Shown: positions 60,147 to 64,000 of the stretch, piece by piece
Layout: every line of letters begins with the position of its first letter
How positions within the stretch are numbered: the first letter of the stretch is position 1
Assembly (NCBI RefSeq): GCF_000523235.1
Contig: NZ_CP006850.1
Location: 1,426,001-1,490,000, forward strand
Length of the DNA stretch: 64,000 bases
Direction: 5' to 3'
Source: Nocardia nova SH22a
GTDB taxonomy: Bacteria > Actinomycetota > Actinomycetes > Mycobacteriales > Mycobacteriaceae
Made by a program: the position numbers and the translations under genes
Notes under the pieces: generated by a model
What the model saw: the letters and a program-made list of their open reading frames with translations, nothing else
The model's database searches: none
Told to the model about the DNA's origin: nothing

Positions 60147-61313
60147 TCAGAGCCGTTCGATCACAGTGGCGTTGGCGAGCCCACCCGCCTCGCACATGGT
60201 CATCAGCCCGTAGCGACCGCCGGTCTGCTCCAGGTGGTTGACCAGCGTGGCGAGGATGCGCACACCGGAGGCGCCGAGCGGGTGGCCCAGGGCGATGGCG
60301 CCACCGCGTGGGTTGAGTCGTTGCGGGTCGGCGCCGAGTTCGTGCGCCCACACCAGCGGTACCGGCGCGAACGCCTCGTTCACCTCGTAGGCGTCGATGT
60401 CCTCGATCGACAAACCGCCGCGGCTCAAGACCTTTCGGGTCGCGGGGACCACCGCGGTGAGCATGAGCAGCGGATCGTCACCGGTCACGGCGAACGAGTG
60501 GAAGCGCGCACGGGGCCGCAGGCCGAGTGCGGCGGCCTTCTCCTCGCTCATGATCAGCGCCGCCGACGCGCCGTCGGTCAGCGGTGAGGAGTTGCCCGGG
60601 GTGATCGACCATTCGATTTCCGGGAAGCGCGCCTGGTACTGATCGTCGGCGAAGGCCGGTCGCAGACCCGCCAGGCCCTCGACGGAGGTCGTGGGCCGGA
60701 TCGTCTCGTCGGCGGTGAGCGTGCCCGCGGCGACGAGTTCGCGATCGAAACCACCGGCGGCGGCGGTCTCGGCGGCGAGGCGATGCGAGCGGGCCGCGAA
60801 CTCGTCGAGGGCGGCGCGGTCGAACTTCCAGCGCGCGGCGATCACCTCGGCGGAAATGCCCTGCTGTACAAGCCCTTCGGGGTAGCGGTGGGCGATCGGG
60901 CCGCGGTTGGCGTCGGCGCCCTGGCCGTTGGAGAACATCGGGACCCGCGACATCGATTCCACGCCACAGGCGATCGCGATGTCGTAGGCGCCCGCCATCA
61001 CACCCTGTGCGGCGAAGTGCGCGGCCTGCTGGCTGGAGCCGCACTGCCGGTCCACGGTGGTGCCGGGGACGGCCTCCGGGAATCCGGCCGCCAGCGCCGC
61101 CGTGCGCGCGATGTTGAACGCCTGTTCTCCGCTCTGCGTCACGCAGCCCGCGATCACATCGTCGACGAGCGCGGGGTCGAGGTCGTTGCGCGCGACCAGT
61201 TCGGACAGCACCCCGGCCAGCAGTGTGGCCGGATGTACCTGCGACAGGCCGCCGCCGGTTTTTCCCTTACCGGACGGGGTCCGGACGACATCGACGAGGA
61301 CTGCCGTGGTCAT
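60147..61313 (-). CDS. Thiolase (acetyl-CoA acyltransferase, FadA type)
   Basis: Degradative thiolase that splits 3-ketoacyl-CoA. In 388 residues it has the acyl Cys91 in D-R-Q-C-G-S-S-Q-Q-A, the N-E-A-F-A motif, the G-G-A-I-A-L-G-H-P-L-G-A-S-G loop with catalytic His, and the second Cys in M-C-E-A-G-G. The CxS-Q-Q variant around the nucleophile is typical of FadA5/FadA6-like enzymes used for sterol or branched chains. ATG 61313 follows GGAG. No KstR-type box was found before it. Confidence 0.9.
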   Translation of the reverse strand: MTTAVLVDVVRTPSGKGKTGGGLSQVHPATLLAGVLSELVARNDLDPALVDDVIAGCVTQSGEQAFNIARTAALAAGFPEAVPGTTVDRQCGSSQQAAHFAAQGVMAGAYDIAIACGVESMSRVPMFSNGQGADANRGPIAHRYPEGLVQQGISAEVIAARWKFDRAALDEFAARSHRLAAETAAAGGFDRELVAAGTLTADETIRPTTSVEGLAGLRPAFADDQYQARFPEIEWSITPGNSSPLTDGASAALIMSEEKAAALGLRPRARFHSFAVTGDDPLLMLTAVVPATRKVLSRGGLSIEDIDAYEVNEAFAPVPLVWAHELGADPQRLNPRGGAIALGHPLGASGVRILATLVNHLEQTGGRYGLMTMCEAGGLANATVIERL

Positions 61314-61524
61314 AGCCACTCCGATCGGTCAAAGTTACTCTCGCTTCCGATATAAGTTAACACCGGTTCGCATACTTTCCGAGAGCGGGGCGGATTTTGC
61401 GGGCATCGGCCGCCGTGGTCGCGGCGCTCGTCGGCATGCTGCGCGCTGTCCCGATATGGCAGACTCGGCACGGCACGATGCGGCCGGTCCCCGACCGTGT
61501 GTGGAAGGCGATGCGGGAGTTGGG

Positions 61525-63051
61525 ATGGCGAGTGCGCTGAGCACGATCGAACAGCAGGTGGCCGACCACAGACGGGCCGCCGCCCAGGAACGGACCGCCG
61601 AGGCCGAACTGCGCTTGGCGACCTCGCTGTGCGAGCTGGCGAGGGCGTGCCTGGACACCAAGACCGAAGGCGCCGATCGCGATCGCGCGCCCGCCGCGCT
61701 GGAGCCCGCGCAGGAGGCGGCGCTGATCCGGCTGCACTGGCTCACCGCCGGTCATGTGACCGCCCAATTCGCCGGGCAGGTCACCGAGGCGTTGCGGCTG
61801 TTCGAACAGGCCGCGCGCACCATCGGGCATCGGGAACTCGCCACCGCGACCATCCGTCAGGCCTGCGACGCCTATCACCAGACGGCACAGAACTATCCGA
61901 TGGCGGCCGGGGTGTGCGCGGACGGGCTGTCCAAATGCGGAGTGTGGCTGTGCCGCCTGGACCCCGAGTCCGCGGTGGCCGCCAGTGCCGAGGCGGTGCG
62001 CATCCGGGCGGGACTGTTCGCGGCCAATCCGGATCAGTCGGGCCGCTATCTGGCGAGCCTCAACATGTTGCTGCGCACCTTGATGATCGGCCGCTCCCGC
62101 AAACAGGCGCTGGCCATGTATCGGGAGCGGTATTCGGCCTGGACCACTCCGGCCATGACGACCAGGTTGCGCGAAACCCCCATCGAGGAACTGGAATTCA
62201 CCAGCAAAACCCTTGCCGCCCTGGTGAAGCTGGAATGCGCGACCCTGGAGCGGGCCGGTTATCTGACCCAGCAGCAGATCCTCTACCAGACCTCCGGCGA
62301 TCTGACCACGATCGAGGAGATCAACTGGAAGCTCGGGCTCGTGGGGCTCAAGCCGCTGGCCGCGGGCGCGCTGGCCGACCCGCCCTCCAAACCGATGGAG
62401 ATCGCGACCTCCTACGGTGCGCTGAGCGTGCGCTGCGCCTCGGCGGACGCCGTGGCGCGGGTGCGGGCGGCGGTGATCGAGGCCTACGCGGCCGACGGCG
62501 CTCGTCCGGTCGACAGCACGGCGTTCGCCGGAGTCGGTGAAAGTCATTGGCACATGCCCGATCCCACGGTCAACGACGATCCGGTTCTCGGTGACGACGT
62601 GGTGATCGTCCAGCGCGCCGGTGGGAGCTGGGTATCGGTGATGAGCCTGTTCTGGGAACTCGCCCCGACCGGCAGAAATCCACTGGCACTGCGGCTTTCG
62701 CAGCAGTGGCCGGTGATGGCGGTGAACACCACCGAGAATCTGGCCTACGAATTGTGCTGGTACGACGAGGGAATCGCCAAGCAGTACGCGGCCCTGGGGC
62801 GCCCGGCCGGTCAGGCTCCGCTGGAAACACCGCTGGCGCCTTTGGATTTCGCCATGCTGGCCGATTACGGCGCCGACTACGCCTCGGAGACCCAGGTCCG
62901 CGCGGCCTTCGGCAACTCCGGGATGTTCGCGAAGCTGACCAATCTCCCGGCCAGCGGCATCCGGCAGGCCGGACAGGCGCGGGCGCTGGCGGAGTACGGC
63001 GATCAGGTGCTGTTCTTCCGCAAGGGGGACGCCGCCCCGAACGGGCAGTGA
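61525..63051 (+). CDS. Unrecognised protein with TPR-like N-terminal half
   Basis: A 508-residue cytoplasmic protein I cannot assign. Residues ~1-270 are a chain of amphipathic helix pairs with TPR-like spacing (A-E-L-R-L-A-T-S-L-C-E-L-A-R-A; E-A-L-R-L-F-E-Q-A-A-R-T-I-G; A-E-A-V-R-I-R-A-G-L-F-A-A-N-P). The second half begins near A-T-S-Y-G-A-L-S-V and looks like a mixed alpha/beta domain (V-V-I-V-Q-R-A-G-G-S-W-V-S-V-M-S-L-F-W), repeated in part after ~residue 420. ATG 61525 follows GGGAG. It precedes the DUF72 gene by 43 bases but that gene has its own promoter. Confidence 0.65.
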   Translation: MASALSTIEQQVADHRRAAAQERTAEAELRLATSLCELARACLDTKTEGADRDRAPAALEPAQEAALIRLHWLTAGHVTAQFAGQVTEALRLFEQAARTIGHRELATATIRQACDAYHQTAQNYPMAAGVCADGLSKCGVWLCRLDPESAVAASAEAVRIRAGLFAANPDQSGRYLASLNMLLRTLMIGRSRKQALAMYRERYSAWTTPAMTTRLRETPIEELEFTSKTLAALVKLECATLERAGYLTQQQILYQTSGDLTTIEEINWKLGLVGLKPLAAGALADPPSKPMEIATSYGALSVRCASADAVARVRAAVIEAYAADGARPVDSTAFAGVGESHWHMPDPTVNDDPVLGDDVVIVQRAGGSWVSVMSLFWELAPTGRNPLALRLSQQWPVMAVNTTENLAYELCWYDEGIAKQYAALGRPAGQAPLETPLAPLDFAMLADYGADYASETQVRAAFGNSGMFAKLTNLPASGIRQAGQARALAEYGDQVLFFRKGDAAPNGQ

Positions 63052-63094
63052 ACCCGCACCGAAGTTGTCACCGCCCGGGGTTACGGTCGAGGCC

Positions 63095-63934
63095 GTGAAA
63101 CTCTCGGTGGGATGTGCGCAGTGGACGCACGAGGCATGGCGCGCACGGCAACCCGATGCGCGGCGCCGCCTGGCGGCCTATGCCGAGCACTGCACCGCGG
63201 TGGAGGGCAACACGACCTTTTACGCGACGCCCGGTCCGAGCACCGTGCGGTCGTGGGCCGAGCAGACCGACGAGGACTTCCGCTTCGTGCTGAAACTGCC
63301 TCGCACCGTCACCCACGACCACCGGATGCGCGGGGCCGAGGCCGAATTGGCGGAATTCCTGACCGCGATCGAACCCCTCGGCCCGCGTGTGCATGCGCTG
63401 TGGGTGCAGCTTCCCGCCTCGTTCGGGCCGGGCGATCTCGGTGTCCTCGCCGGATTCCTGGGCCGATTACCGGACGGGTACCGGTATGCCGTGGAAGTCC
63501 GCCACTCCGCGTTCTTCACCGATCCCGATACCGCGGGCCGGTTGGAATACGTGCTGGAACGCACCGGCAGCGAATGGATTCCGTTCGACACCACGACGCT
63601 GTTCGCCGCGCCGCCGGGCAGTCCGGGCGAGTTCGAGGCGGGGTCGAAGAAGCCGCGCTTGCCGCGCCGGTTGCGGGCGCTCACCGATCGGCCGATCGTG
63701 CGCTATCACGGCCGTCACGACATCGATGCGACGGTGGCGGGGTGGGAGCCCTGGCGGGAGATCGTGGTCGACTGGTTGCGGGAAGGGCGCTCGCCGACCG
63801 TTTTCATCCACACTCCGGACAATGCGGCCTCCCTGCTCCTGGCCCGGCGGTTCTACGACGAGGTGCGGTCGATGTGCCCGGAGCTGCCGCCGCAGCCGGA
63901 ACCGGCCGCGACCGAGCCGATGACCTTGTTCTGA
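63095..63934 (+). CDS. DUF72 family protein (YecE-like)
   Basis: A 279-residue TIM-barrel-like protein of the DUF72 family. It starts V-K-L-S-V-G-C-A-Q-W-T-H-E-A-W and has V-E-G-N-T-T-F-Y-A-T-P, F-R-F-V-L-K-L-P-R-T-V-T-H-D and A-V-E-V-R-H-S-A-F-F, the conserved E-V-R-H motif. The biochemical function is unknown, though the motifs suggest nuclease or sugar-type chemistry. GTG 63095 is seven bases after TACGGT (63082-63087), a leaderless start. Confidence 0.87.
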   Translation: MKLSVGCAQWTHEAWRARQPDARRRLAAYAEHCTAVEGNTTFYATPGPSTVRSWAEQTDEDFRFVLKLPRTVTHDHRMRGAEAELAEFLTAIEPLGPRVHALWVQLPASFGPGDLGVLAGFLGRLPDGYRYAVEVRHSAFFTDPDTAGRLEYVLERTGSEWIPFDTTTLFAAPPGSPGEFEAGSKKPRLPRRLRALTDRPIVRYHGRHDIDATVAGWEPWREIVVDWLREGRSPTVFIHTPDNAASLLLARRFYDEVRSMCPELPPQPEPAATEPMTLF

Positions 63935-63963
63935 GAGCGTGACCGGTGATTGTCCGCCGTCTG

Positions 63964-63984
63964 TATAGTTGGCGCGGGCAACTA
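63964..63984. promoter_or_regulatory. MarR-type operator at the right edge
   Basis: TAGTTG (63966-63971) and CAACTA (63979-63984) are exact complements with seven bases between, the size of MarR-family sites. It overlaps TATAGT (63964-63969), a good plus-strand -10 box, so it should repress the gene that begins beyond the window. The regulator is probably encoded by that gene or next to it. Confidence 0.6.
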
Positions 63985-64000
63985 TTTGTACGCGCCGTCA

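Overview
The window is high-GC actinobacterial DNA, most likely from a mycolic-acid-producing genus such as Nocardia or Rhodococcus. The reasons are an mce operon, a KasA-like ketosynthase, a FadD32-like fatty-acyl-AMP ligase, a DesA-type acyl-ACP desaturase, many GTG/TTG starts, and about eighteen genes whose -10 box lies 6-7 bases before the start codon (leaderless transcripts). No rRNA, tRNA, CRISPR array, insertion sequence or prophage was seen.

Region 1 (1-19.7 kb) is a conserved core with the gene order of M. tuberculosis Rv1328-Rv1343c: glgP, dinG, pncB, clpS, DUF2017, an S58 peptidase, mec-cysO-cysM, rhomboid, the Rv1339-type phosphodiesterase, rph, rdgB and two membrane genes. Differences from that order are an inserted NCS2 permease and DoxX protein, an alpha/beta hydrolase, pncA placed beside pncB, loss of murI from between the rhomboid and Rv1339 genes, and an inserted protein with two VapB-like domains. 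mec-cysO-cysM is the sulfur-carrier route to cysteine; here CysO ends in Gly-Gly-Ala-Arg instead of a bare Gly-Gly.

Region 2 (19.7-32.3 kb) is accessory: an SDR enzyme, a drug-exporter-type MFS protein with a winged-helix tail, a PadR regulator with an FAD monooxygenase, an epimerase-like protein overlapping a MmyB-type regulator, a truncated SnoaL gene, a pentapeptide-repeat protein, a thioesterase coupled to a VIT1 transporter, a methyltransferase, a metallo-hydrolase, a MarR regulator and an ICMT methyltransferase with a broken partial copy upstream. A 78-bp two-layer palindrome sits between two convergent genes near 29.69 kb.

Region 3 (32.3-43 kb) is a complete mce operon (yrbEA, yrbEB, mceA-F, one mce-associated gene). 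Its promoter contains an exact match to the published KstR operator consensus (steroid catabolism repressor). The convergent two-gene operon behind it (DapB-like dehydrogenase and AhpD-like protein) carries an exact match to the published KstR2 consensus. Together they suggest that this mce system imports a sterol-type substrate.

Region 4 (42.7-53.9 kb) holds a second YidC with a small membrane partner, a Clp ATPase lacking an obvious ClpP-docking tripeptide, a TetR/SDR pair with a clear shared operator, a SnoaL-like gene with a KstR-like box, an AraC regulator divergent from a Baeyer-Villiger-type monooxygenase, a PPOX protein, and a tight operon of Ogt, a 2OG-Fe(II) oxygenase and a free-standing Ada-type zinc domain (alkylation-damage response). 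Region 5 (54-64 kb) holds a second VIT1 transporter, a desaturase/KasA-like/FAAL lipid cluster, a small Cys-rich protein, a thiolase, an unrecognised 508-residue protein and a DUF72 protein, and ends at a MarR-type operator.
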